Positions 1 to 6,506 of a stretch of 15,253 bases of DNA are shown piece by piece (position 1 is the stretch's first letter; the number at the start of each line of letters is the position of its first letter). Position numbers and translations under genes: made by a program. This DNA comes from Bacillota bacterium (GTDB lineage: Bacteria; Bacillota; Clostridia; Acetivibrionales; DSM-1351), in the NCBI GenBank assembly GCA_023439045.1, contig JAEXOY010000047.1, positions 1-15,253 of the forward strand, written 5' to 3'. The notes under the pieces were generated by a model. That model was not told the origin of the DNA. It ran no database searches and was given only the letters and a program-made list of their open reading frames with translations.

Positions 1-93
1 GGAAAAATGGTGATTATATAACCAGAGGTGCAAGACCTCTATACTATGTATTTATGAAAATTTCTGATACTCCAGATCCACAGTCCACTAAAT
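1..93. repeat. terminal direct repeat, left copy
   Basis: These 93 bases are identical, base for base, to 15161-15253. Joining the two ends gives a circle of 15,160 bp. An exact overlap this short is typical of a de Bruijn assembly of a circular molecule. The join is biologically sensible because it restores an open reading frame to its stop codon. Confidence 0.95.
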
Positions 94-95
94 AA
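1..95 (+). CDS. 3' end of the stalk-domain/two-repeat secreted protein (continues from 14014 across the circular join)
   Basis: This is the last part of the protein that starts at 14014. In the frame whose codons begin at positions divisible by three, it reads through the end of the second C-terminal repeat (KNGDYITRGARPLYYVFMKI, then SDTPDPQSTK) and stops at TAA 93-95. With the 5' part the product is 413 residues. On a strictly linear reading this would be an orphan C-terminal fragment, but the exact 93-bp overlap with the right edge makes the joined gene the better reading. A long hairpin follows 27 bases after the stop. Confidence 0.85.
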   Translation, partial: KNGDYITRGARPLYYVFMKISDTPDPQSTK

Positions 96-121
96 TTATA
101 TGTAAAAAAGTGATATACTCG

Positions 122-163
122 GCAAAAGACTTCTATGCTCGGTTATATGCAGAAGTCTTTTGC
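122..163 (+). terminator. hairpin, probable terminator after the stalk-domain gene
   Basis: GCAAAAGACTTCT (122-134) pairs perfectly with AGAAGTCTTTTGC (151-163) around a 16-base loop. It lies just downstream of the TAA at 93-95. It is followed by TATATATC rather than a clean run of T, so termination may be bidirectional or weak. Bases 164-300 hold nothing else I can name. Confidence 0.6.
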
Positions 164-300
164 TATATATCATGTTGATGGCCCTATGTGTATTAAAACC
201 ATTTAGATTATTTGCTAGAATTAGTTCCCAACTAGAGATGTTTTTTTCAGATAGGCTAAAATAAACCAAATCTCAAAGCTAAACAATAGCTATTATCATT

Positions 301-443
301 TAAAAGCATAAAAGTTCTTGGAATCCATTTTATCCTGGGCTACTCTCATAGCCTCACCAAATCTCTGAAAGTGAACTACCTCACGCTCACGTAGGAACTT
401 GATTTTGGGTCTCTAACGTCAGGATCATCAACTAGTCTAAGTA
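301..443 (-). pseudogene. decayed cotJC (manganese-catalase-like spore coat protein) 3' fragment, copy 1
   Basis: Read on the minus strand this 143-base stretch matches copy 2 at 2183-2323 at roughly 90 per cent, with about eleven substitutions and a two-base insertion near 405 that breaks the frame. The encoded piece covers the CotJC C-terminal signature (FLREREVVHFQRFGEA, then DSKNFYAF). It loses both edges: it stops early after NFYAF, and it ends before the EQKAR segment that lies at the probable crossover in copy 2. It has no start codon or N-terminal half. It is therefore a remnant, most likely a host 3' end displaced by an older integration, and now flanks the ATPase cassette as a direct repeat of copy 2. 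Confidence 0.8.
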
Positions 444-471
444 ACTAGAGATTTTGTAGGTGGGTGATTTT

Positions 472-603
472 ATGAAAGACACTATTTGCAGATATGGCGT
501 TGAAGATACCTGGTACAGATTCAGTGATGAAGCATTCAAAAAGTTGGCAATTGAATGGTGCGAGCACAATAATATCTTATATAATCAGAGAAACAACAAA
601 TGA
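472..603 (+). CDS. small hypothetical protein, 43 residues
   Basis: An ORF of 43 codons starts at ATG 472 behind a GTAGGTGGGTG ribosome-site-like stretch and ends at TGA 601-603. It is acidic to neutral with several aromatic and charged residues (MKDTICRYGVEDTWYRF, ending NNILYNQRNNK). There is no signal peptide or membrane segment. I do not recognise a family. It sits between the decayed cotJC fragment and the promoter of the ATPase gene, in the same direction as the ATPase, and may have arrived with it. Its good codon content and ribosome site favour a real gene, but the short length leaves it uncertain. Confidence 0.45.
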   Translation: MKDTICRYGVEDTWYRFSDEAFKKLAIEWCEHNNILYNQRNNK

Positions 604-630
604 CTAAACACAGGAAATAATATGTTGGAA

Positions 631-659
631 TTGATAAATATGAACACTTCGGGTATAAT
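631..659 (+). promoter_or_regulatory. sigma-A type promoter of the ATPase gene
   Basis: A TTGATA -35 (631-636) and a consensus TATAAT -10 (654-659) are separated by exactly 17 bases. Transcription would start near 666, about 26 bases before the first candidate start codon at 692. This is the clearest promoter in the window. Confidence 0.75.
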
Positions 660-687
660 AAAATTAGATTTTATTTTACCCGAGGTG
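645..687. promoter_or_regulatory. 20-bp inverted repeat over the -10 and start site, possible operator
   Basis: The arm 645-664 (CACTTCGGGTATAATAAAAT) pairs with 668-687 with two mismatches, one of which would be G-U in RNA. The centre, near 666, coincides with the predicted transcription start, and the left arm contains the -10 box. RNA made from this promoter would lack the left arm, so a DNA operator is more likely than an mRNA hairpin. In read-through RNA from upstream, the same repeat would mask the GAGGTG ribosome site at 682-687. Confidence 0.55.
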
Positions 688-719
688 TTATATGTATATA
701 GAGGTGTTATATGTATATA
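682..719 (+). repeat. 19-bp tandem duplication of ribosome site and start codon
   Basis: GAGGTGTTATATGTATATA occurs at 682-700 and again at 701-719. Each unit carries a GAGGTG ribosome site and an ATG. The second ATG (711) opens the ATPase gene. The first (692) opens an 11-codon frame including its stop (692-724), which overlaps the ATPase start out of frame. Confidence 0.9.
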
Positions 720-1925
720 GATAGACATTTAGAAAAAGTAATATTAAACGCAACTAAAAGCTTTCCGGTTGTCTTGGTCACAGGCCCTAGACAAGTGGGA
801 AAAACAACATTGCTAGAAAAGCTTGCAGATAAAGAGCGTAAATACATTACTTTGGATAATCCAATTATAAGAGAATTAGCAGTTAGTGATCCTGCCCTTT
901 TTATTCAACGATATCAGCCACCCGTTATTATTGATGAAATTCAGTATGCGCCTGAACTTTTACCTTATATAAAAATGTATGTAGATGAACATAAAAATAA
1001 GGGAGATTTTTGGTTAACAGGCTCACAGATGTTTCATTTAATGAAAAATGTAAGTGAGAGCTTAGCGGGGCGAGTAGCTGTAATAAGTATGCTGGGCTTA
1101 TCTAGTAATGAAATCGAGGGACTTCCTAATACTCCGTTTAAGCCTGATACTGGTATATTATTAGAAAAGATAAAACATGCTGCTAGTAAAAACGTAAATG
1201 AGATATTTGCTAGGATATTAAAGGGCTCTATGCCTGCATTGTATCAAAATGAGCAAGATCTCGAAATGTATTATTCGTCTTATGTTAATACTTATTTGCA
1301 AAGGGACATTAGAGATTTAACACAAGTAGGAGATGAACTAACTTTTTTAAGGTTTATGACTGCGTGTGCAGCGAGAACAAGTCAGATGGTAAATTATGCT
1401 GATTTGGCAAAGGATGTTGGAATAAGTCCACCTACGGCTAAACAATGGCTTTCCATTTTAGTTTCGTCAGGAATTATAGCATTGGTTGAGCCATATTTTA
1501 ATAATGCACTTAAGCGCATTATTAAATCTCCGAACATGTATTTTCTAGACACTGGACTATGTACGTATCTTACGCGCTGGACCAATAGTGAAACCTTAGA
1601 GGTTTCAGCAATGTCGGGAGCATTTTTTGAAACATATGTGGTAAGTGAAATTGTTAAAAGTTATTACAACGCTGGTAAACGGCCACCAATATTCTACTAT
1701 AGGGATTCTGATAATAAAGAGATTGATATTATAGTTGAGCAGGATAATACACTGTATCCAATAGAAATAAAGAAAAGTGGAAGCCCTAAAAGAGATGATG
1801 TAAGGCATTTTGACGTATTAAAAAAGACAGGGAAAAGTATTGGAACAGGTTGTGTTATATGTTTATGCAGTGACTTACTTCCAGTTGATAAAAATAACTA
1901 TTTTGTTCCTGTATGGCTAATCTAG
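711..1925 (+). CDS. AAA_14 / DUF4143 ATP-binding protein
   Basis: The 404-residue product has the two-domain layout of the bacterial and archaeal AAA_14-DUF4143 ATPases. The N-terminal P-loop domain shows Walker A GPRQVGKTT (25-33), Walker B PVIIDEIQ (71-78) and a sensor-like LTGSQ (102-106). The C-terminal DUF4143 region ends in a restriction-endonuclease-like pattern, EIDIIVEQ with D339 followed by PIEIKK with E352 and K354. The usual family length is about 380-430, so it is intact. The cellular role of the family is not established; defence, stress or toxin-like roles have been suggested. I chose ATG 711 because GAGGTG lies just upstream and the frame matches the conserved N-terminus. It is monocistronic, with its own promoter and a strong terminator, and is flanked by two cotJC 3' fragments. 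Confidence 0.9.
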   Translation: MYIDRHLEKVILNATKSFPVVLVTGPRQVGKTTLLEKLADKERKYITLDNPIIRELAVSDPALFIQRYQPPVIIDEIQYAPELLPYIKMYVDEHKNKGDFWLTGSQMFHLMKNVSESLAGRVAVISMLGLSSNEIEGLPNTPFKPDTGILLEKIKHAASKNVNEIFARILKGSMPALYQNEQDLEMYYSSYVNTYLQRDIRDLTQVGDELTFLRFMTACAARTSQMVNYADLAKDVGISPPTAKQWLSILVSSGIIALVEPYFNNALKRIIKSPNMYFLDTGLCTYLTRWTNSETLEVSAMSGAFFETYVVSEIVKSYYNAGKRPPIFYYRDSDNKEIDIIVEQDNTLYPIEIKKSGSPKRDDVRHFDVLKKTGKSIGTGCVICLCSDLLPVDKNNYFVPVWLI

Positions 1926-1940
1926 TTTCAAAGTTTGTGT

Positions 1941-1990
1941 AAACCTTCAAATTGATGTTAGGATTAATACATCAATTTGGAGGTTTTTTT
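1941..1990 (+). terminator. rho-independent terminator of the ATPase gene
   Basis: An 18-base arm at 1941-1958 pairs with 1969-1986 with a single G-U position, around a 10-base loop. The right arm runs into seven consecutive T (1984-1990). It lies 16 bases after the ATPase stop codon. Bases 1991-2156 beyond it hold no gene that I can see. Confidence 0.9.
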
Positions 1991-2156
1991 AGACGAATAA
2001 ATGAAAGTCCTGAGTAAGGTATAATGCAAAATAGGGGCAGATGCTTTATTAGTAGGCACCCGTCCCTTAAAAATATTAAACATATCAATTTTTAACGTTT
2101 ACACAAAACCTTAAACTTACCCGTTTTTGTAGATAATAAGAATAAAAGGATCAATT

Positions 2157-2358
2157 CTATTTTACCTTATCAAATTGAGGATTAAAAGCATAAAAGTTCT
2201 TTGAATCCAATTTATCCTGAACCGATCTCATAGCTTCACCAAATCTCTGGAAGTGAACTACCTCACGCTCACGTAGGAACTTGATTGGATCTCTAACGTC
2301 AGGGTCATCAACTAGTCTAAGTATGTTGTCATAGGTAGCACGAGCTTTTTGTTCTGGT
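2157..2358 (-). pseudogene. intact 3' end of cotJC (spore coat manganese-catalase family), copy 2
   Basis: The minus strand encodes about 65 residues of open frame ending at TAG 2157-2159. They match the C-terminus of CotJC-type manganese catalases: EQKARATYDNIL, then FLREREVVHFQRFGEA, then DSKNFYAFNPQFDK. The match begins near position 2357. The preceding codons back to 2411 are unrelated and overlap the recombinase 3' end, so the apparent longer ORF is an artefact of the junction. In the CotJC family this segment follows the ferritin-like catalytic core. As it stands it has no start, hence pseudogene. However, the frame is undamaged, which fits a reserve 3' end kept to rebuild host cotJC after integration. 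Confidence 0.8.
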
Positions 2359-2376
2359 ACGATGGTGTAAGAACAA
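2349..2376. other. candidate attachment site (attP core) of the serine recombinase
   Basis: TTGTTCT (2349-2355) and AGAACAA (2370-2376) form a perfect inverted repeat around a 14-base centre that contains a GA dinucleotide (2361-2362). The similarity to cotJC ends within this centre, and the recombinase stop codon is four bases away at 2380. Large serine recombinases cut at a 2-bp core between imperfect inverted arms, and their gene usually borders attP. The exact core is inference. Confidence 0.5.
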
Positions 2377-2379
2377 CAA

Positions 2380-3933
2380 TTAAAAATTCCAATGAATTTC
2401 AACAGGTACAAACTTTGTTACAGGGTCGCGTTTACCTATCGCAATATGGTCTATCAGGTTATCTACAATTTCACGATTGAGCTTTTCAATATCCATGTAT
2501 TCCTCAATCATTTGCCTGCGATTTTCAGTTGACAGCTTTTTTACTTGAAGGTTTTCCAACTGTTCATTGGCGCTTGCAATCAACTTTTCAAACCGTTCCT
2601 TCTCAGAAGAAAAATTTCTTGAAAGCTCAAGAAAATCACTTTCTGAGATAACACCATTTACTTTATCCAAATAGATTTCACGAAACCCTTTGGCATATTC
2701 GTTTTTCTTTTTTTCAAAAGAAGCAATTTCACTTTTAATTTTGTCAATGCTATGGGCTATATTACTATGGAAGCTGACACGTCGGGTAATATCCTCTTTG
2801 TCCAGGTATGAATCTATCATGCCCTTTAGCTCTTCAATAACAGCACGTTCCAGTGCTTCCACCGATAGAAAGGAACCCTGGCAAGCATCTTTTGCAACAT
2901 GTTTGGTCGTGCATTTTAAATAATGCCGTCCATGATTTTTTGATGACCGCATAAAATAGCCGCAATACATGCACCGGGTCTTTCTTGCAAAAATTCCGAT
3001 TGAGCCAATAGAAAACGGCTTGGCTTTTTGTTGTATCAGCTCTTGCACTCTGTTCCATAATTCCATGTCAATGATCGGCTCATGGGTATTTTCTACTCTA
3101 ATCCAATTTTGCTTCCCAATAGGCTTGTTTTCTTTAGTTTTATAGGAAACACTACCATATTTGCCCTGTACCATGTTCCCAATGTAAATTTCATTGATGA
3201 GCATGTCGGAAATTGCAAAGTATTTCCACAGCGTACTGTTCTTTGTTTTGGGCTGCAAATACCGCAAGCCTTTTTGGTGTTTGTACTCGGTTGGATTAGG
3301 GATACCTCTGTCATTTAAAATCTGGGCGATTGCAGTTTTTCCATAGCCTTGCGAAAAAAGTGTAAATACCTCCCTTACAACTGCGGCAGCTTCTTCATCA
3401 ACAATCAGATGTCCCTTTTTATCAGGGTCTTTCATATAACCGTACAGAGCAAAGGCTCCAATGTGAAACCCGTTTTTTCTTCTGTTAGTCAATACACTTT
3501 TGATGTTTTCTGACATGTCCTCAAGATACCATTCATTGATAAGCCCGTTGATTTGACGAGCTTTTTTATTACCCTTTATATCGGTATCTGCATTGTCAAC
3601 CACGCTTACAAACCGGATATTCCAAATAGGGAACAAACCATGTATGTACTTTTCTACTAACTCCATTTCCCTAGTAAAACGTGACTGGGTCTTGCACAGG
3701 ATAATATCAAATTTGTGGTTTCTCGCATCATCAATCAGCTGGTTGAAGCCGGGGCGATTTCGGTCGGCCCCGGTATAATCATCATCACTATAAATGTTGT
3801 AGATGTCCCACTGTCTGTCAATTGCATATTGAATAAGCAATGACTTTTGATTTTGAATGCTCTCGCTGTCGTCTTTTTCTGACTGCTTATTTCTATCCTC
3901 CTCGGATAGACGGCAATATATAGCTACTTTCAT
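2380..3933 (-). CDS. large serine recombinase (TnpX-like integrase/excisionase)
   Basis: The 517-residue product has the three-part structure of large serine recombinases. The N-terminal resolvase domain begins AIYCRLSEED, with the likely nucleophile S10, R8, and the SRFTRE motif (R85, R88). The recombinase domain covers roughly 155-300 (GYMKDPDKKG, GIPNP). A zinc ribbon follows with CMYC at 321-324 and C341 and C351, then a coiled coil near 395-470. Length and order match the TnpX and Tn5397-type recombinases of Clostridia, which excise circles and reinsert them without extra enzymes. The start is ATG 3933 with AGAGGAGA nine bases upstream. It is last in the minus-strand operon, and its 3' end touches the candidate attP. 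It appears complete, with no missing key residue. Confidence 0.93.
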   Translation of the reverse strand: MKVAIYCRLSEEDRNKQSEKDDSESIQNQKSLLIQYAIDRQWDIYNIYSDDDYTGADRNRPGFNQLIDDARNHKFDIILCKTQSRFTREMELVEKYIHGLFPIWNIRFVSVVDNADTDIKGNKKARQINGLINEWYLEDMSENIKSVLTNRRKNGFHIGAFALYGYMKDPDKKGHLIVDEEAAAVVREVFTLFSQGYGKTAIAQILNDRGIPNPTEYKHQKGLRYLQPKTKNSTLWKYFAISDMLINEIYIGNMVQGKYGSVSYKTKENKPIGKQNWIRVENTHEPIIDMELWNRVQELIQQKAKPFSIGSIGIFARKTRCMYCGYFMRSSKNHGRHYLKCTTKHVAKDACQGSFLSVEALERAVIEELKGMIDSYLDKEDITRRVSFHSNIAHSIDKIKSEIASFEKKKNEYAKGFREIYLDKVNGVISESDFLELSRNFSSEKERFEKLIASANEQLENLQVKKLSTENRRQMIEEYMDIEKLNREIVDNLIDHIAIGKRDPVTKFVPVEIHWNF

Positions 3934-3966
3934 GGCTTTTTATCTCCTCTTTTCAGATTCGACAAA

Positions 3967-4013
3967 ACAAGCCACCTACCAATATTGATTATATATGAAT
4001 AGGATGGGCTTGT
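3967..4013 (-). promoter_or_regulatory. hairpin between the 49-residue gene and the recombinase, possible attenuator
   Basis: On the minus strand ACAAGCC (4013-4007) pairs with GGCTTGT (3973-3967), and the arms can extend partly (CATCCTA against TAGGTG). The right arm runs into TTTTG. A weak intrinsic terminator here would lower recombinase expression relative to the upstream operon. The T run is short, so the call is tentative. Confidence 0.4.
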
Positions 4014-4016
4014 AAA

Positions 4017-4166
4017 TTATCTGGTCGGGGGTGGGGGGAGTATGTTCTTGTTTTTCTCCATTTGATTGATAAGCTCGATCCATTTCTGGGTAAAGTCTTT
4101 TTTGGACGTATCCATATCAGCATTCTTAAAGACATTTTTTACTTTCACTTGTACTTCTTGAGCCAT
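4017..4166 (-). CDS. small hypothetical protein, 49 residues, upstream of the recombinase
   Basis: I place the start at ATG 4166 because AAGGAGGTG lies seven bases upstream; the longer frame to 4259 has no comparable site and would overlap the preceding gene. The product is highly charged and probably helical (NVFKNADMDTSKKDFTQKWI), and ends in a proline run followed by TR. It has no membrane segment. Position and size recall the small TnpW-like proteins found beside TnpX-type recombinases, and the KDFTQKWIELI stretch is loosely similar, but I cannot confirm homology. It could be an accessory or directionality protein. It lies between the P-loop ATPase and the recombinase on the same transcript. 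Confidence 0.65.
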   Translation of the reverse strand: MAQEVQVKVKNVFKNADMDTSKKDFTQKWIELINQMEKNKNILPPPPTR

Positions 4167-4242
4167 ATGGACACCTCCTTTTAATGTGTTTTCCATACAT
4201 AATATGGTTGACTTGCTGAAGTGCTGCATGTCCTGTTGTTTT

Positions 4243-5877
4243 TTAAAGCAGCTTTTCAAGGGGGATGGCGTAGAAACGCTTCCCGCTGGTTCCGTAAATT
4301 TGAATAGTACGCTTGTCTTTACCCCTTTTTAAAGCACCTTGAGCTTCTAATGCACCTAAAACCTTATCGTAGTTGGTAGACAATGGTGATGTACAGACTT
4401 TTTTTCTGAAGTTTTCACCTCGCAGGCACAGGCAACCATCATGAATCAGACCGTCATGTCCACCCGTAAATTGTTTTGTGCTTTCTGCTATACTAAAGCC
4501 TCCATCATGGTACATTGTACGGATACGAACCAAAGGGTCTATCAAACATGGTTCACTGAGATTATTCCGGATTGCCCGTTCATTCTGTGTCTGAACCAAA
4601 CTGGTAAGCAGGCTTAGGAAAGAAAGGTGGAAAAACTTGGCTTCTTGCTCTGAAATAATGTTTATATCGTAGCAGTATTGGAGAAGCAAAGCGTATGCGG
4701 TATTAAGAAAATAATGGGTTTCCTGTAGCCGTAGATGAACATTAAGGTGAACTCCACGGTAAATTTCAAGCCACTGCCTCAGTAAATCTGCAATATCATT
4801 GTAATTTGAGATAAACCACTTTATGAAATAATAATAGAAGGTTGAAACAATAAGAGGTTTATCCTGAAACTGTTTTAATTTCTCCCCATCAATAGGTGTC
4901 ATCTCAACTGGCAACAGCCGGGCTGCGTTTGACCCTGTGCCAATCAGATATTCCCCAGTGAACAAGACACCACATGTCGGAGGTGCTTTTGCCACCAGTT
5001 TCCCATGCATCCGACCTGGCTCGATACCGTCTGCGATTATTCTAGTAATTTCAAAAAGCGTCTCCTCTTGTTTTCGTCTAATGTCGTTTGATTCAGAAGG
5101 AAACAGGTCATCCAGAACAACGACACAATCGCTTTTTTCATACATGATTTTTAAAGCCGCTGGGATACTAGAGTTTAAGCGAAGCGGACTTGCGATACCC
5201 TTATTACGGTTGTAAACCTGCGTCAGAAAAGTGGAAATTGTTGTTTTTTTTGTTCCAGTCAAGCCATATAAGAATAAAGAGCAACAGGGTGACTTCCAGG
5301 TAGCTTCATAAACTTTACGCATTAAATATAGTAAACAATAGGTTGAAATGACGCGCCCCGCGTTAGGACTGAGACTTATAAGCTCCAACATCCCAGCAAC
5401 CGCTTCTTTTTCTGAGAGGGTTGAATCAATGTCCAGATTAAAGGGGATTGGTTCCAGTTCTACATTTGCTCTGTTTTTTTTATCAGTAGGGGAAATGACT
5501 AGTTCTCTCCCGGTACAAAATATGGGCTCACTGTCTATTACATGTACTCCGATCTGATTGAGCCGATAAAGTTTTTCTACGGGTGCGGTAGGTAATTCTG
5601 AACGTACGTAATCCACTAAATAGCGTTGTGCTTTGCTCGGTGATACTTCCGGGTGAAGCCGACTGCGGATATCATGTTCGAGCCATTTTGTATTATCCAG
5701 ACAGGACAACGGTTCGGTAAATTCTTTGCTGTACTGGCCGTTCCAGAAGAGTAGCCTCAGCTTAACGTTGGCTACAGGCTCAGCGTTGGCGTCAGAATAA
5801 ATGTTGGCTACCGCAAGTACCTCTGGGCAAAAATTACTAATTGGGTTCTCGGCATCATCATATACGATCCATTCCAT
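4243..5877 (-). CDS. P-loop ATPase, DUF927/replicative-helicase-like, deviant Walker A
   Basis: The 544-residue product has a central ATPase core: GLTGTKKTT at 205-213 in the Walker A position, CVVVLDDLFP (251-260) as Walker B with paired D256-D257, a sensor-like LFTGEY near 305-310, and SNAARLLPVEM with a possible arginine finger R320. The canonical GK[ST] is replaced by KKT, an unusual change, although K and T at the phosphate-binding positions remain. The first 150 residues recall the region before the ATPase core in DUF927-type proteins of phages and mobile elements. A winged-helix-like C-terminus is possible (VLGALEAQGALKRGKDKRTI). The start is ATG 5877, with GGGAGG seven bases upstream. 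It is 12 bases downstream of the small membrane protein gene. Likely role: helicase or DNA-handling ATPase for the circular form. This is inference. Confidence 0.7.
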   Translation of the reverse strand: MEWIVYDDAENPISNFCPEVLAVANIYSDANAEPVANVKLRLLFWNGQYSKEFTEPLSCLDNTKWLEHDIRSRLHPEVSPSKAQRYLVDYVRSELPTAPVEKLYRLNQIGVHVIDSEPIFCTGRELVISPTDKKNRANVELEPIPFNLDIDSTLSEKEAVAGMLELISLSPNAGRVISTYCLLYLMRKVYEATWKSPCCSLFLYGLTGTKKTTISTFLTQVYNRNKGIASPLRLNSSIPAALKIMYEKSDCVVVLDDLFPSESNDIRRKQEETLFEITRIIADGIEPGRMHGKLVAKAPPTCGVLFTGEYLIGTGSNAARLLPVEMTPIDGEKLKQFQDKPLIVSTFYYYFIKWFISNYNDIADLLRQWLEIYRGVHLNVHLRLQETHYFLNTAYALLLQYCYDINIISEQEAKFFHLSFLSLLTSLVQTQNERAIRNNLSEPCLIDPLVRIRTMYHDGGFSIAESTKQFTGGHDGLIHDGCLCLRGENFRKKVCTSPLSTNYDKVLGALEAQGALKRGKDKRTIQIYGTSGKRFYAIPLEKLL

Positions 5878-5889
5878 AACTTTCCCTCC

Positions 5890-6168
5890 CTAAATATTAC
5901 AAGCGTATCGACCATTATCACATTTCCTGTCATCCTGTTTAAAGGTTTCTTTAAGCCGTGATATGGAATTGAAAAGTGGGGGCAAAATTGTAAGGGCTGA
6001 AACAATAACAGCAACGACTTTCTTGATAAGCCCACCGAACTTATTCCAAAATGTCCTCGGCTTAGGACTGGGCTGAGGTTGACTTTCAAACTTGCCTCTC
6101 TGAGCAGTTGTGGGTTCACTACATAAAACGTTCATTACAGATGGCTTTATAACTGGATTCATAATCAT
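5890..6168 (-). CDS. small hypothetical protein with one membrane segment
   Basis: The first gene of the minus-strand operon encodes 92 to 95 residues. The ATG at 6177 lies directly against its AAAGG ribosome site, whereas the ATG at 6168 has a nine-base gap, so I prefer 6168. A proline-rich basic stretch (ESQPQPSPKPRTFWNKF) is followed by a hydrophobic segment, VVAVIVSALTILPPLF, long enough to span a membrane, then a charged tail with two cysteines. There is no signal-peptide cleavage pattern. I recognise no family. Tight spacing to the ATPase gene (12 bases) suggests a joint role, for example anchoring the ATPase at the membrane, but that is speculation. Confidence 0.65.
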   Translation of the reverse strand: MIMNPVIKPSVMNVLCSEPTTAQRGKFESQPQPSPKPRTFWNKFGGLIKKVVAVIVSALTILPPLFNSISRLKETFKQDDRKCDNGRYACNI

Positions 6169-6215
6169 ATTTGACATCCTTTCTACAATTTAATAATGTA
6201 AACGTTAGCTCTGTG

Positions 6216-6227
6216 GTGGTATACCAC
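6216..6227. promoter_or_regulatory. 12-bp palindrome, possible operator
   Basis: GTGGTATACCAC is a perfect palindrome located about 40-50 bases upstream of the first gene of the minus-strand operon. A partial second copy, GGATACCAC, follows at 6232-6240. The position suits autoregulation of the recombinase operon. The binding protein is unknown; the product of the gene at 6507 is one candidate. Confidence 0.5.
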
Positions 6228-6403
6228 TCCCGGATACCACTTCATACCCTAATCTTTCAATTACATTTACCTCGAAATCTGCTTATGGTACTTATCAACT
6301 TTTCCAATTTGTTTCCACTATTTTTTTGGTAGATGCTATCATATTCTCCCCTGCTATCATTTTTGGGGGCATCGTGTTAAAATTAATATACTAGACAGAC
6401 AGT

Positions 6404-6479
6404 TTGCTTGTCAGCAAGGTGGTTGCAGGATAATTGCAAAAAAAGAGAAATCGCAATTTTGATGCAATAAGGCTGCAAT
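6404..6479. repeat. helically phased TTGC/GCAA half-site cluster
   Basis: TTGCT (6404-6408) and AGCAA (6413-6417) form an inverted pair. TTGCA then recurs at 6423 and 6434, 11 bases apart, and GCAAT recurs at 6453, 6464 and 6475, also 11 bases apart. Seven half-sites in 76 bp, phased near one helical turn, end 27 bases before the start codon at 6507. This resembles an operator array or iterons. Confidence 0.5.
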
Positions 6480-6506
6480 TTCTATAGAAACAAGAGGGGG
6501 TAAGCT

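Larger units (their letters stand above)
6178..6506. promoter_or_regulatory. divergent control region between the two operons
   Basis: This 329-base region has no gene. It contains a 12-bp palindrome at 6216-6227 and a related GGATACCAC at 6232-6240. A TGCTATCAT repeat occurs twice near 6330-6365. A TATACT box lies at 6387-6392, and a cluster of TTGC/GCAA half-sites covers 6404-6479. It must hold the promoters for both the recombinase operon and the gene at 6507, and the repeats look like binding sites for a regulator or a replication protein. Confidence 0.6.

Noticed and set aside
1934..2106. TTTGTGTAAAC (1934-1944) and its reverse complement GTTTACACAAA (2096-2106)
   Set aside because: An 11-bp match 150 bases apart in AT-rich DNA; no matching copy upstream of the ATPase gene, so it cannot be called the ends of an inserted cassette.
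2157..2411. 84-residue minus-strand ORF as a complete gene
   Set aside because: Its first codons overlap the recombinase 3' end and are unrelated to CotJC; only the part from about 2357 down is cotJC-like, so it is a junction artefact.
5808..6119. 103-residue minus-strand ORF overlapping two operon genes
   Set aside because: It has no good ribosome site and overlaps both the membrane-protein gene and the ATPase start in another frame.
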